Positions 22,370 through 35,299 are shown, counted from the stretch's first letter. The stretch is 64,000 nucleotides of DNA from Apricaphanius iberus (GCA_028564705.1 JAPXFQ010001693.1:248001-312000), one strand, 5' to 3'. Notes: a model not told the origin generated them from the letters alone. Numbers and translations are program-made.

Positions 22370-24765
22370 TTGCCCATTATGATTGATAGAAATTACGGTT
22401 TGAATTTTGTCCCTTCTCTGTCTCCCTTTCGCTCCTTTTCTGAACAGCTCTCTTTCTTCAGAGCTATATTTGGCCAACACACACCAACGAGCCTCACAAC
22501 ATGTACCACACACTGACCCTCGCCATCTGTCTACTCCCTAGCGTGCAGTGTTGCACAACCGTACAGTCACACATGCAGACACACACTGTAAAGTTTTAAT
22601 GCCAATTGCAGCCCCTGGACCTCCCCGGCAAACCCAGGTGGAATTGTTAAGGTTTCTGGCCTGAAGATTCTTGTGTGTACATACATTGGGGCGTACACTA
22701 ATTGCTGAAATTGTAAAGTTTCGATGTATATATTGTGTATGATAAGAAGAGATCAAACAAAGAGCAGAAAACCATGGGGAGCCATTTTAATAAGCATGAG
22801 TTGTTTGTGTATATGTGTGTAGATGGTGTGTAATGAGGCATCAATATAAATGGAAAAAAAAAACTTTTTCTTGTCAAACTTCTTCAGTTGTTGTGAAAGA
22901 TCCTTAAGACATTGAGAATGTTGCCACCTTTCCACTTCGAAGCTTATAAATCACGTGTAACAACCTGACAAGACGTTTTAACACAGTTGGCCATTTTTGA
23001 CTTATTTGTTGTAACTTTCTTAAATTTTAGAATTGACCCTGGTATTTCCGGGGATTAGAGACCCCAATCACTTACGAAGATTTGAGAACAGTCTCAGAAA
23101 AGCCTTGTGAAGAGCTCCTGACTACATATTACAAGAATCACAGAAATATTTTTGTTTGAGTTTTTACAATATTTCTTATTGTCATGCTCTTGTCCTATTT
23201 TCCTATCACTAAGAGTCTTCTTTTCCATCCACAAATCCTTGTAGTCATGACATAGTGACAGATGTCAGGAATTTTACTTTTTTATTTTTTGGTTGGTTGG
23301 TTTTTGGGTTGTTGATGATGTTAAGGGTTCAGAGAGCACCCTCCTCTCTGCTCTGCTCGTCTGTTTCTGAAAGACTGCAGCGTCAGGGTGAATATAACAG
23401 TGTTTTTGTCCTCACAGCCTATTAGACTGGCAGAGTGACAGTGCAGCCTAGTGGTAAAGAAACAGAGCCTCGCATATTAACACACTGAAGATAAGGAATA
23501 AAACATCAACAGAGCACAAATACGTTTGAAGAAAAAAAAGAAAAACATGTCTTCCTCTGCTTCAGCCGGTTTGTGCCTTCTTTGACGTAGTCATTGATTT
23601 GCACACAGACATGATTATCTGCTGTAGATTCTATGGAGAAGCCAATTATGAGGCCACACAGGAACCCCTGTGTCCAGGCCCGAGGAAGACGAGGGGGTAG
23701 GGGAGGTAGGAGTTTGGCACACATGGCTCTTCCTCAGTGGGGGCTTGAGAGTCATCTCAACTAACCTCCGTCTCAGGAAAGAAGTGGGCCAGCTGCATTT
23801 ACTTTCACAATCAATATTCTATGTACTGTCATCATGGATGAGGACATCTACAAATCAAGGTCTGTAGAGGACTTGCGATTGCAGTTCCCCGTACTTCCCA
23901 ACGCTCAAGTTGCGTTTCGCTCATTTGAACACTAAGTTAGCTGGGAGACCCCTGGACAAGTCTGTACATGTTTGAGCACAGACACATGCTAAGATGGAGA
24001 AACATCCTCTATATTATTTTTATCAATACAGGAAAATGTGTGCCCATATCCAACTGTGGAGAACAGCAACGGTACAACCTGGAAGTATCATAATTAACCG
24101 TTTTGCTTTTGAACTCTGAAATAGCAACAACCACAAAACAAAAAGTTTTGAAATGTTTAAAATAAGAATCAAAATATGAGATGATCCCAGAAGGAGCAAG
24201 AGTACTCAGGGAAAGAGGTCATATTTTAAGGTGAACAAGTTGAAATCAGATGCAGAGATCGGGAGCCTACGGATCCAGTGTGGCGTGGAGCTCCAGTAGA
24301 AGGGAAGCAGAATCCAGTGACTCAGGTTGGCATGAAGGGGGTGATCAAGCTGATTATTGATCCAGTGTTTTCCTCTTTGCAGGTGTTGAAGTGTTGGAGG
24401 GTGGACAGGCATGAGATCTGCATGAGTGTGGGCAGGTAAGTACTTTTACCATAGATGCAGACATGAAGCAGATGGAGGCAGACCAAAGAAGATAGCTTGA
24501 ACCATGGAAGGTGCAGAATGACTGGAGAAGAAAGAACCCAGGACAGAATCTGCAAGAAAGATATCAAGGAGGTAAGTCTTGAGTCTACAGTTTGCCTGGA
24601 AAGCATGAGCTACGGGGGCTGTTACCACTCTAGGTGAGTAAACCATCTGTCACCAGTCCCAGGTAACCACTCCTTTTTTAAACTCCACCTTGATGAGCCC
24701 TGATTAGGTCCAAATGGTGGAGCACCTGTCTGTCAAACCCTGCAGAGAGTTAAGGAGAAAAAAAG
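22370..24765. other. Stretch without a supported gene; one cryptic exon-like segment
   Basis: No repeats of known family or coding domains were recognised. One segment, 24383-24435, is bounded by a good acceptor (TTTTCCTCTTTGCAG) and a perfect donor (GGCAG/GTAAGT). Two further strong donors follow near 24572 and 24633. This could be an exon of a non-coding or fast-evolving transcript, or chance. Confidence 0.25.
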
Positions 24766-24872
24766 AGTCTGGTGCACAAACCCACACACTAGTCCATCAC
24801 AAGGCAACACACACACATAGGACAAACAATCATGTGCACAAAACATTTCCTAAGGTCTTATTAGAGAGCCCA
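24766..24872. repeat. Left half of an older dispersed repeat split by Rex3
   Basis: The segment GTCCATCACAAGGCAACACA…TTAGAGAGCCCA matches, as I recall it, the left part of a common fish dispersed repeat. Its continuation (GTTAACCGAACAAGCATCTG, then CTGTGGGAGGAAAACAGAGT) lies on the far side of Rex3 at 28095-28185. AGCCCA is duplicated at 24867-24872 and 28089-28094. Confidence 0.6.
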
Positions 24873-27800
24873 TCCTTCCATCCATCCATCCATCAGCTTC
24901 CGCTTTTATGGGTCGGGTCACGGGGGCAGTAGCCTAAGCAAAGAGACCGAGACTTCCCTCTCCCCGACTACTTGGGCCAGCTCCTCGGGAGGAATCCCAA
25001 GGCGTTCCCAGGACATAATCCCTCCAGTGAGTCCTGGGTCTTCCCCTGGGCCTCCTCACGGTGGGACGTTGCCAGAACACCTCACCAGGGAGGCGTCCAG
25101 GAGGCATCTTGACCAGATGCCCGAGCCACCTCAACTGGCTCCGCTCGATGTGGAGGAGCAGCAGCTCTACTCTGAGCCCCCTCCGGATGTCCAAGCTTCT
25201 CACCCTATCTCTAACGGAGAGCCCAGCCGCCTGTATCCGTGATCTCGTTCTTTTGGTCACCACCCAGTGTTCGTGACCATAGATGAGGGTAGGAACGTAA
25301 ATTGACCGGTAAATCGAGAGCTTTTCCTTTCGATTCAGCTCTCTCTTCACTACGACAGACTGGTACAGTGCCCGCATAACTGCAGACGCCTTACCAATCC
25401 ATCCATCAATCTCCCGCTCCATTTTTCCCTCATTCGTGAACAAGACCCCCAGATACCTAAACACCTCCACTTGAGGAGGGACCTCATCCCCAACCAGGAG
25501 AAGGCACTCTACCCTTTTCCGGATCAAGACCATGGTCTCGGATTTTGAGGTGCTGATCCTCATCCCAGCTGCTTCACACTCGGCTGCGAACCGCTCCAAC
25601 GAGAGCTGTAGATCAAGTTCGGGTGAAGCCAACAAGACTACATCATCTGCGAAAAGCAGAGACGCGATCCTGAGGTCACCAAAACGGATCCCCTCCACAC
25701 CTTGGCTGCGCCTAGAAATCCTGTCCATAAATGTTATGAACAGGATCGGTGACAAAGGGCAACCTTGGCGGAGTCCAGCTCTCACCGGAAACGAGTCCGA
25801 CTTACTGCCGGCAATGCGAACCAGACTCTGACACCGGTCATGCAGGGACCTAACAGCCCGTATCAAAGGGCCTGGTACCCCATACTCCAGCAGAAACCCC
25901 TACAGGACACCCCGAGGGACACGGTCGAATGCCTTCTCCAAGTCCACAAAGCACATGTAGACCGGTTGGGCGAACTCCCACGCACCCTCCAGGACCCTGC
26001 CAAGATATGTTCCTGTAGAGCTGGTCCAGTATTCCACGGCCAGGATGAAAACCGAATTGTTCCTCCTGAATCCGAGGTTTGAATATCCGTCGTACCCTCC
26101 TCTCCAGAACCCCCAAATAGACCAGGGAGGCTCAGAAGTGTGATCACCCTGTAGTTGGAACACACTCTGTGGTCCCCCTTTTTAAAGAGGGGGACCACCA
26201 CCCTGGTCTGCCTATCCAAGGGAACTGCCCCCGATGTCCACGCAATATTGCAGAGCAGCGTCAACCAACACAGCCCTACAACATCCGGAGCCTTGAGGAA
26301 CTCCGGCCGAATCTCATCCATCCCCGGAGCCTTGCCACCAAGGAGCTTTTTAACAACCTCGGCGACTTCAGCACCAGAGATTAGAGAGCCCGTCCCAGAG
26401 TCCCCAGACTCTGCTTCCAAACAGGAAGGCGTGTCGGTGGGATTGATGAGGTCTTCGAAGTATTCCATCCACCGACACAAAACGTCCCGCGTTGAGGTCA
26501 GCAGCACGCCGCCCCCACCAGACGCCGGATAGTGGACCAGAATCACTTCGAAGCCATACGGAAGTCGTTCTGTATGGTCTTTCCAAACTCCTCCCACGCC
26601 CGAGTTTTGGGCTCAGCGACCATCCGAGCCGCACTCTGATTGGCCTGCCGGTACCTATCAGCTGCTTCCGGAGTCCCACAGGCCAAGAAGGCCCGATAGG
26701 ACTTCTTCTTCAGCTTGACAGCATCCCTCACCGCCGGTGTCCACCAGCGGGTTCGAGGGTTGCCCCGCCACAGGCACCAACTACCTTGCAGCCACAACTA
26801 CGGTCAGCCGCTTCGACAATGGAGGCACGGAACATGGCTCATTCGGACTCAATGTCCCCCGTGTTTGAAGTTCTGCCGGAGGTGAGAGTTGAAACCCCTT
26901 CTGACAGGAGACTCCGCCAAACGTTCCCAATAGACCCTCATAACACGTTTGGGCCTGCCAGATCTATCCGGCGTCCTCCCCCACCACCGGAGCCAACTCA
27001 CCACCAGTTAGTGATCGGTGGATAGCTCTGCCCCTCTCTTCACCCGAGTGTCCAAAACATGCGGCCGCAGGTCACATGAAACGACAACCAGGTCGATCAT
27101 CGAGCCGCTGCCTAGTGTGTCCTGGTGCCAAGTACACACATGAACACGCTTAGGCTTTAACATGGTGTTCGTTATGGACAATCCATGACGAGCACAGAAG
27201 TCCAACAACAAAACACCACTCGGGTTCAGAACTCTTCTCTTCAGGTCTCACTGTCATTGCCCACGTGGGCATTGAAGTGCCCCAGCAGAAGAGGGATGAG
27301 GAGCACTCTCCAGCACCCCCTCCAAGGACTCCAAGAAGGGTGGGTAATCTGATCTACAGTTTGGTGCATAAGCACAAACAATAGTCAGAACCCATCCCCC
27401 CACCCGTAGGCGGAGGGAGGCTACCCTCTCATTCACCGGGGTAAACCCCAATGTACAGGCGCCGAGATAGGGGGCAACAAGTATGCCCACCGCAGCTCAG
27501 CGCCTGTAACCGGGAGCAACTCCAGAGTGGAAGAGAGTCCAACTCCTCTTGAGGAGACGGGTTCCAGAGCCAGAGCCATGCGTCGAGGCAAGGCAGACGA
27601 TGTCCAGTTGGAACCTCTCAACTTCGCACACCAGCTCCGGCTCCTTCCCCACCAGAGAGGTGACGTTCCACATCCCAAGAGCCAGCTTCTGCAGCCGAGG
27701 ATCGGACCGCCAAGTTCGGCTACCGCCCATCTTGCACTGCACCCTACCCCTATGGCCCCTCCCACAGGTGGTGAGCTCATGGGAAGGGGGGCCCATGTTG

Positions 27801-28088
27801 CCTTTTCGGGCTAACCCCCATGGGTAAAGGCCCAGCCACCAGGCGCTCGCCAACGTGCCCCACCTCCAGGCCTGGCTCCAGAGTGGGGCCCTGGTGACCC
27901 ATGTCCAGGCGAGGGAACACTGACTCCAATACCAGTACTCATCATAGGGGTCTTCGGGCTTCGCTTTGTCTGATCCTTCACCTAGGTCCAGTTTACCATG
28001 GGTGACCCTACCAGGGGCATAAAGCCCCTGACAACATAGCTCCTAGGATCATTGGGACACTCAAACCCCTCCACTGCGGTAAGGTGGC
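24873..28088 (-). mobile_element. Rex3 (RTE-clade) LINE, nearly full length
   Basis: The 3' end on the minus strand is a (GATG)n tail (24873-24893), the hallmark of Rex3. The minus strand then carries the reverse transcriptase and endonuclease, and a 5' leader is recognisable up to 28088. A 6-bp duplication, AGCCCA (24867-24872 and 28089-28094), flanks the element inside an older dispersed repeat, so both boundaries are firm. At about 3.2 kb it is close to full length. Numerous frame breaks mean it is no longer autonomous. Confidence 0.9.
24934..27853 (-). pseudogene. Rex3 endonuclease-reverse transcriptase
   Basis: Reading down the minus strand: LALGMWNVTSLVGKEPELVC (27690) opens the endonuclease; GGWVLTIVCAYAPNCRSDYP (27385) and RHGLSITNTMLKPKRVHVCT (27180) continue it. 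NPRTRWWTPAVRDAVKLKKK (26750) leads into the connector. PLFKKGDHRVCSNYR (26170) and CFVDLEKAFDRVPRG (motif A, 25940) follow. VRAGLRQGCPLSPILFITFM (motif B, 25790) and LLFADDVVLLASP (catalytic box, 25670) are in one 310-codon frame ending at 24934 with the C-terminal ERSQLRWLGHLVKMPPGRLP. At least five frame changes separate the pieces. The FADD residues are intact, so the lesions are mostly indels. Confidence 0.9.
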
Positions 28089-28190
28089 AGCCCAGTTAAC
28101 CGAACAAGCATCTGTTTGAACTGTGGGAGGAAAACAGAGTACCCAGAGAGAACCCATGGATGCACAGGGAGAGCATGCACAACTTCATAA
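28089..28190. repeat. Right half of the dispersed repeat split by Rex3
   Basis: It continues the repeat at 24766-24872 with AACTGTGGGAGGAAAACAGA and AACCCATGGATGCACAGGGA, words of a common fish dispersed repeat. It begins with the duplicated AGCCCA. Confidence 0.55.
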
Positions 28191-28439
28191 AGAAAGAACA
28201 TAATTTTAAACCTATGAATGAATTATTTTTTATTGTTATTGCAAGCAGTAGGGTTATTGACAGCAATAAATAAACCTTTATAAATCATAGATATGCAGTA
28301 GTATAAGATTTAAAGATATAATTGATGTCTTGAGTTTATTCATTCTTGCATATAGTTTTAAAATAAATCTTGGCACTAATTATTTATTATTATTCACTAT
28401 AAGTTTAGTAGCACACCATAAAATAAAAAAATAAACTTC
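28191..28439. other. AT-rich spacer
   Basis: Nothing recognisable; A/T-rich DNA with ATT repeats. Confidence 0.4.
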
Positions 28440-28930
28440 ACTATTTATAGTGCCAATTCACAACATGTCATCTTAAGGACTTTAGAATAAAGGTAATTTA
28501 ATTTCAGTCATCCATACATTCAATTTCATCCTTCAATTAATCAGTGTAATCAGTAAAAGAAATGTCTAAGGAAACATAGCAGATTGCATTGAGTTTTTGA
28601 CTTGCAGCATTTAGATTCAGAATACTTTATTTATCGCGTAAAGGACAATTCAGTTTACAGTACAACCTGTCTAGAACATATAACAAACAAACAAACAGTA
28701 CAGATTCAGGTAACTGAAGGGCATGCAGCCACGGCAGGGCTCTCCCATGATTTACTCTTCCTGGATGGTCATGTAGCGACAGTAGTCACCTGTGTTGTAT
28801 CTGGACTGTTGACTTCACAGTAATCCCTCATTCTGAGCAAGCATGTAACGACGGTTGAGGGGAAATATTACGCTTTAACAGGACGGAACAGATTGGGGGT
28901 TCAAGAAGAAAAAGCAAAGACAGAAAGAAA
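28440..28930 (-). mobile_element. Degraded L2 3' UTR fragment
   Basis: The words TATAGTGCCAATTCACAACA, then ATGTCATCTTAAGGAC (28447-28482) and TAATCCCTCATTCTGAGCAA (28822) followed by TTTAACAGGACGG, track the L2 3' UTR at 4725-4910 in the same order with many changes. The middle (28600-28800) holds an inserted or rearranged segment starting TTCAGAATACTTTATTTATC. Confidence 0.6.
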
Positions 28931-29740
28931 AAAAGAGATAATGGAAGAGTATGATCGAAGGTTCAGATGGAGAAGATCATGTTAGGATTGTAACATGGAC
29001 CTCCCTGCAGCTTGTCTAAATATGGATTATGAAACATCTCAAGATTCAAAATTTTTGCTTTGATCGCTGAATTCTATAGTTTTACATCTGTAAACATCAT
29101 TTACACCATGGTTATAAACTTGTGATTTCGGCTACAGAAACCAGAAAAAATCTACATTTTCACTATAATGATGCTAATGTATGTTGTAAATTAATTTTTA
29201 GTTAAGGTCAGGGTCAGGAAAAGTGTCTGGGTTACGTGTAAAAGAGACATTAAAATAATGGAAGTCAGTGAAGGTCCTCAGTACTGATAGCAAGGCAGAA
29301 CTGTGTGTGTGCGGGTGTATGTGTGCGCGCATATATTCGGCTGCCATTGCAGTGGTCCATGAAGGTGTTTATGTGTGAAGTGTGACGGGAGATAAAAATT
29401 GAATGGGACAGGTTCATTGATCTGCGGTTCAATAGATGAATAGATCTAGAGATCAAACATAGACAAAAAATATTTTTGAATCACATTCAGCTACACTTGA
29501 AAGCAGTTTAGGTTTCTATATGAATAATGTGAGGAACATTGAAAACCGTTCAATGCCATTTGGCCTTGCAGGCATGTTCTGGGGTTCATCCCGCAGTCAG
29601 GTATTTGCCACCGGGTAGGTGAGAGTGTGTATGTCGGTGTGTGTGTCTGCGTGTGTGTTTGGGAGAGCAGAGCCGGTGACATATGAGGGTAAATAACAGA
29701 GAGAGGTTCAGTGTGCAGAACACATGACCCGCAGAGATAA
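28931..29740. other. Intergenic, no feature seen
   Basis: No protein domains or repeats recognised. GT-rich tracts near 29300-29330 and 29625-29660 are short simple-sequence DNA. Confidence 0.4.
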
Positions 29741-30107
29741 ACAGAGAACGAGAGTTGGCCAGGCAGGTGGGGTGGAGAAGGTGTGGTGAGCACGCAACTG
29801 GAAACTGTACCGCGCAGCTCTGATTGGCTACTGCGACGTGCTCTTCCCTCCCACACCCCACCGGCAGCTTGCTGAAAGTCCGTGTACGAATGTGTATACG
29901 CGCGCGAGGAAGACGGCTGACTGAAGCGAGCCGAGGAGGCAGGTTCTAATTTCCAACTCCAATGAGCACACACACATACACACAAACACTGAGCTCGGCG
30001 CTCTCTCTTCAACACCGGGACACGAGGAGCAACAGAAAGAAGAAGGAGCGGAGGAAAGAGAGGAGATAGGCAAGAGGGAGACTGACGGAGTGTGAGGGAG
30101 AACAACC
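29741..30107 (+). promoter_or_regulatory. Likely promoter and 5' UTR of the gene starting at 30108
   Basis: GC and CpG content rise sharply here compared with both sides (for example TACGCGCGCGAGGAAGACGG near 29895). An inverted CCAAT box (GATTGGCT, 29821-29828) lies about 285 bp before the start codon. Purine-rich GAGGAAAGAGAGGAG precedes the ATG. No TATA box was found, which fits a CpG-type vertebrate promoter. The transcription start cannot be placed from sequence alone. Confidence 0.45.
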
Positions 30108-30195
30108 ATGGCTTCAGATAGCGGGCTGGCTGTGATGCTGCTGTGGACTATATCACAACAGGCTGTGGGTGCCGCAGGAACCAACAGCAATGAGG
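30108..30195 (+). CDS. First coding exon of a secreted or membrane protein gene
   Basis: The start codon at 30108 has a strong context (AACAACCATGG: A at -3, G at +4). The exon encodes MASDSGLAVMLLWTISQQAV, then GAAGTNSNE. That is a short N terminus, a hydrophobic stretch (LAVMLLWTI) and small residues suited to signal-peptidase cleavage around VGA-AG. It ends at a donor (AATGAGG/GTAAGG) after 88 nt, leaving phase 1, the phase most often used between signal-peptide exons and Ig-like or other extracellular modules. The next exon is not seen in the window with confidence, so the gene identity is unknown. No symbol is assigned. Confidence 0.6.
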
Positions 30196-33100
30196 GTAAG
30201 GCTGAGACTATGTGCTAATGAGGAAAAAAATTGCTAACTTATCGTCTAAATTCTTTTGTGTGCGTGTAGTCAAGTTTGCTTAGAATAACTTTAAACATAC
30301 AAGTCTGTGTATGTTTGAACTCAAAATTGCTTATATTTGGCGATCGCGTGCGAGCGACACTCGCAGCGCACGAGTCTGCTGTGTTCGGCAGTGACGTGAG
30401 AGAGTGTCTTCCTCTTTGAGTTCTCCGAGGACATATTCTTTATGTATATCCCCAGCGATTGAGTGTTTTCCATCAGCCTATGTCTACTCCCCTCACTCCG
30501 CCCTGCATCTACCCACCTGGAGACGGAAAACTCTTGTCACATGTTCAACTGTTGTCCCACAATGGATAAAGTCCACAGAGATTTTTTATAGTTCAGTTTA
30601 GGTTCAAGAGTCTGATATGGGTCTGGAAGGACGAAAAAAAGAGTATAGCCCCTAGGTCAAACGTTATCCAATCTGTGACTTAAAAGTATAGGGTTCCCTT
30701 ACACTCTTACACAATACATATATATATTATAAAGATAATGTTTGGTAAAGAGTCTATATTTATCGTAGGATATCCAATCTTAAAGTTTAAATCAATGTAA
30801 ATAAGTTTACCAAATTTGTAGAAAATCATTATATCCAAACTACTTTGATGTTTTTTACTCCAATGATGAGATTAATTGATCTAGTTGTTGGAAAAATAAA
30901 ATACAATTACATCTAATAAAATTGTGGAATTTTAAAAAGGAAAATTTCCATGAACCTAGAGCAAAGGCTGCTACTTATGCAGCGTTTAGAAAAAATCACA
31001 GTGAAGAGAGCCAGGGCCAACTAAGGTCACACAATTTGGACATGTAAGATTATCTGCAAAATGATATCAGATTTTATCCCTCTATAATCTTATTCACACT
31101 TTCTTTACTAGTGTTCTTTGAACAAAAATTATTTCCACCGTTCAGACATGTTCCTTTTTCAGTTTGATGTTAATGACTTTGAAATGACAAACTTGCTATG
31201 AGTCCGAAGATAAAGACTAATCCTGCAGCTGTCCTTATTTATCTGCTATTCTTAGACCAGTGATCAGTCAATTGAAACCATGGTGCTTCCATAAACTATG
31301 ATTTAGGAATAGCCTGAACGGAGAAAAGCAGAAAATCTGGAAGCAAAGCCAGGGAATAGTACCGTCACCAAGCTGGGTTTTAAAATCATGAATTTTTGTC
31401 AAAAAACAACAACTTTTCTAACGTTCAAAAACATTATCTTACAGATTGAAAAAAAAAATGTGTGTGTCCAGGAAATTTGAAATTCAAAACCAAAAGAAGT
31501 TATTTCATCTTACTTTTCTCCAATAACAAACTCCAAATGCAGCAGTGGTTTCTCTTTAATCTTCACGATTGGAAATTAATTAGATTTCAACTTTCTCCAA
31601 AATAACAGAGGCAAGTAAGAAAACATTAAATCTCTGCTTTAAATATATTTTTTATTCAAGTCTTGTCAGGCATAAAGAACACATTTTACATTTTGAAAGA
31701 GAGAAAATTGTTTTAGTGTTAATTAAAAAAACAAGTCCTGAAAAAATGGTCTTGTCTTTGCTTTGCTTCAGCCAAAACCTAACTTTGAATCTGCTGTAAA
31801 TATTTGATTTCCACCAAATATTAAGAGGTTGTTTTTGGAAGGAATGACGAGCCGAACTTAACTGGTGCAGAGGCATAAAGCAAAAACTTCCCTCACACTG
31901 GAGCAACTATGCAGGTCTTGGGCCGGTAGCCATTGTGTTTTTCTATCTAGTTAAGGTTTACCTACATTGTCAAGTGTAAATACATAAAACAAAAATTTTT
32001 TGGACTGTACTGACACAGTTAATAATACATTTGACCCTATTTGTAATGAAGACATTTACCTCTGTATCCAAATGTGTGTAAGTGCAAAGGTAAGGTCCGG
32101 AGACAACGGAAAAAAAGTACTAAAAATAGAATCTATATAATGTTTGGAAATTTTATTCTGTGTTTTCCTGATTTTGGATCGAAACAGTTGCATGGCTGAA
32201 AGTCATGTTTATGGTCACTTAATCAAAATGTGACGTATTTTTCTATCAAATACTAATATAAAGACAGCATGGCTGAACAGTACCAGGTAAACAGGAATGC
32301 AGAGCTAGAGGGTAAAGCATGTTTTAGTGATAATAGTTATTTATCTGGGGTTAAGTCTAGGATTTATTGTCTTTATTTCAGTTTGAGAAACTGCTAGGTT
32401 TTACACACATTTTTATTATTTTTGCTATTATTAAGAGTTTGCATATTTATGAGACAGAATTAGTTTTTCAACGAATAATTTTTTCAAATAAAAAAAAATT
32501 ATTTTGTATTTTTGGAGGTATCAAAAGAGAAATGGTGCATCTGGAAAAAAATCAAGAATTCTTTTAAGGATTTTGATTAAAAATTATAAATACCTTTTTT
32601 TAAGTCAGTAATGGATCTTCTCCGTCTTGGTCAGATTTCTTGATACATTTTTGCAGACTTGTGATGGGGTAAAAAAAAAAAAAACATCCTTGAAATGTTT
32701 TAAATGACAGCCAAGAGGTTTTAAATAGTTTAAAATTACACAAAACCTATTGCGACAATATCTATATTATTATTATTATTATTATTCTTTCAATAAACCT
32801 TACAACCTAGTTTTTTGCCATTAACATATCATGTTTATAGTATATAAACGGCAATTTTATGTTCTGCGAGCACTCTGTTTTTAGAATTCATTTGTTTCTG
32901 GTAAACCCTTTTCTCTGTATTTCATTCACCACTGTGTTTTTCCCTTATAAATTCAATTAGCCAGGTGTCTTTTTTTTGCTATGATATATAATTGTAGAAG
33001 TTAGATAAGCTGCTATTCCAACCAAAGCTTTGGTTTAATATTAATCTTTGTGTGAAATGGCTATTGAGAGATTCTGTATGACTTTAAGAGAAAATACTAT

Positions 33101-33857
33101 ACATTTTCAGTATTAGGATATTATGTAAAAAACCCCAGAAACAAATGAAGAAGATATGTGTAGATATAATGTAATCAACTACTTAAAAAAATTTATTTAG
33201 AATATTTATAATTATTTTATTTAGCATATACTGATATGCATAAGGGGACTGTGTGTGGACGGTGTTCATTAATTTGTCTTCGGTCTCACTTTTAAGTATC
33301 GTGAAGCTCAAGCTAGAACTCCTAAATCAGTTTTGACTCTCAAGATTACATTTTAAGTAAGTGCCATCTAAAAAAGGAAAATGTTAGGACGCTGGTTACA
33401 TAGACGACAAAGCCTTTGATACTTGTTAGTACTTAACCAGGTTATTCCTTGTTACAACAGCTTTGTTTAACCAGTGTTTAACCCTCAGTTAAACGGTGAG
33501 TCTCACAACTTTAATCCAGTATGTTTTTAAAGACCTACCAAAAGAGTGATTGGTAGAGTTAAAATATTTTGAGATTTCCCAACCAACTGATTTTTTAAAA
33601 CTCTGATCTGGTAATTTACATATTAGCAGGCTTCCATTTGTCTTTTATGACTATCAATAATAATTTGATAACTATTTTAGAATAAATTTGAAATTAAATG
33701 AAGAAATCTTTATCATAAAACAAGAAATTGTTTCTGAGAAATGTTTTCTCTCACTACATGTCAGAAATGACTGACGGATGTAATTGTATGCAAAACAACT
33801 AATACAAGACAAAGCTCACAAACTCTTGTTTTCTTTACACACTTATTCCCATGATTA
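30196..33857 (+). other. Probable intron of the gene starting at 30108
   Basis: AT-rich DNA with no second exon that I can support. A short (ATT)n microsatellite is at 32766-32789. The frames at 31652-31906 and 32367-32567 have no domain character. Confidence 0.35.
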
Positions 33858-34480
33858 GCTTAATGCAGGGTTTTTCCTGCGTTCAAATTTGTGTGGCGGC
33901 TGCCTCCAGCTAATTTTGTGCCGCCTCAGCCTGATATCGCTCTGCCCCAACTATATGGAAGTTATTGTTACTTTCTTCTGGGCGGATACGTATAAATTTC
34001 CCATCCTTCTGCTATATGTGGATTTTTAATGTCTGCCATTTGAGAAACAAAATACGTAATCCTTTGGCTTTCAACTGTTATTAATTGAATAAAGGTGCGA
34101 TTTTCAACACCTGTTCATACCTTCAGTGCTTATTGGGATGTGGAACAGAATTATAACAGACTATGAATAGTTAATAATTAAATAATTAAAGCTAATAATA
34201 ATAGTTAATGTCTGGCTGGCAGATTTGTGGATAGATCTCTACAACTTAATGCACTTTCAGTTTAAAGTTGGCACCTTATGTTTTTATGTATATTGTCTAA
34301 GTAAAAGAATGCTTTAACATGATTATTGTCATATTCTTATTAGAACGCTTAACTAAAAAATATGTTACCTTTAAAAAAAGTTAGTCAGTTGAATGCAGAG
34401 AATTCACGCATGTGTTGGCGCATGGTCAGGATGGTACCACCTCTGCCTCAATTTGAGCCAGGAAAAACCCTGGCTTAATG
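33858..34480 (+). mobile_element. Non-autonomous hAT element with perfect 8-bp target duplication
   Basis: The element (33866-34472, 607 bp) has terminal inverted repeats: CAGGGTTTTTCCTG at the left and CAGGAAAAACCCTG at the right. GCTTAATG is duplicated exactly on both sides (33858-33865 and 34473-34480), the 8-bp signature of hAT transposons. There is no transposase. An inverted partial copy is at 37230-37720. Confidence 0.9.
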
Positions 34481-35299
34481 TTATTGGACAAAGAAAAAAA
34501 ACCCTCTTATTTGAAGTGTTCGATTGTTATGCCTTTCATTTATTCATTCATTCATTTATTTATTAATTTATCATTGATCATTTATAAGAGGCATCGTTAT
34601 TTGAGTGTTTGTTAGAGACATAAACTGGTGTTACGTGGCTCCGGAATTAAACTTATAGCTTCACTTCATTCTGTTATACTGGGGTTAGTGTGCCTGACGC
34701 AGTTGACGTTACTAAGGGTGTATTTCCCATAGGTAAACTCTTATCCTATATGAAGCAGTCAATCGCCTGCAAATATATAGAGCCTAGCATATTTGAAGAA
34801 TATTATAAATGGACTGGGAAGAAGAACAAAGCAGGGAAACTTTGCTTTTCTTATGTCCTGCTTCTAATTCTAACTTCATGTTTTGGCAGCTTGAACAAAC
34901 AGCCTGCATGCCTCGTTTTTTGCAGCTTTTATGCGTTAAGTTCATTCTTAAGCCTGTACTAATACTAAAAGAATAACCTGAGTTTTATTTTTTCAGCAAC
35001 GATGTCCATACTGAAGAATGTTCATTTTGCAAGGCGATTAAAGTGTATAATCAGTCAAGTAGATTAGTAACGTGTGGAAATCTTCTTGTATACAAAATAT
35101 TTAGTGAAATGTTCTTTATTGAGGAGTTCTGTGTTTGTATCCGTAAGGTACAGCTGGCTGACATTTTCCAGCCAGAGTGCTGGTTAGTGCTACTGGAAGA
35201 ATCTTGTGACCAATTAAAAGCCCTTGCTATTGCTCATAAACAGGAAGTAAAACGCAAATGTGATATTTACAAAATAGAAAGCACAGAACACCAGCCGTT

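Noticed and set aside
25027..27827. Many plus-strand frames rich in Pro and Arg
   Set aside because: They are shadows of the GC-rich Rex3 coding strand on the opposite side.
29491..30105. 204-codon minus-strand frame over the promoter region
   Set aside because: It is antisense to a convincing exon and 5' UTR, has low-complexity CVCVC stretches from CA repeats, and shows no domain.
32766..32789. (ATT)n tract as a structured element
   Set aside because: A short ordinary microsatellite; mentioned only inside the intron entry.
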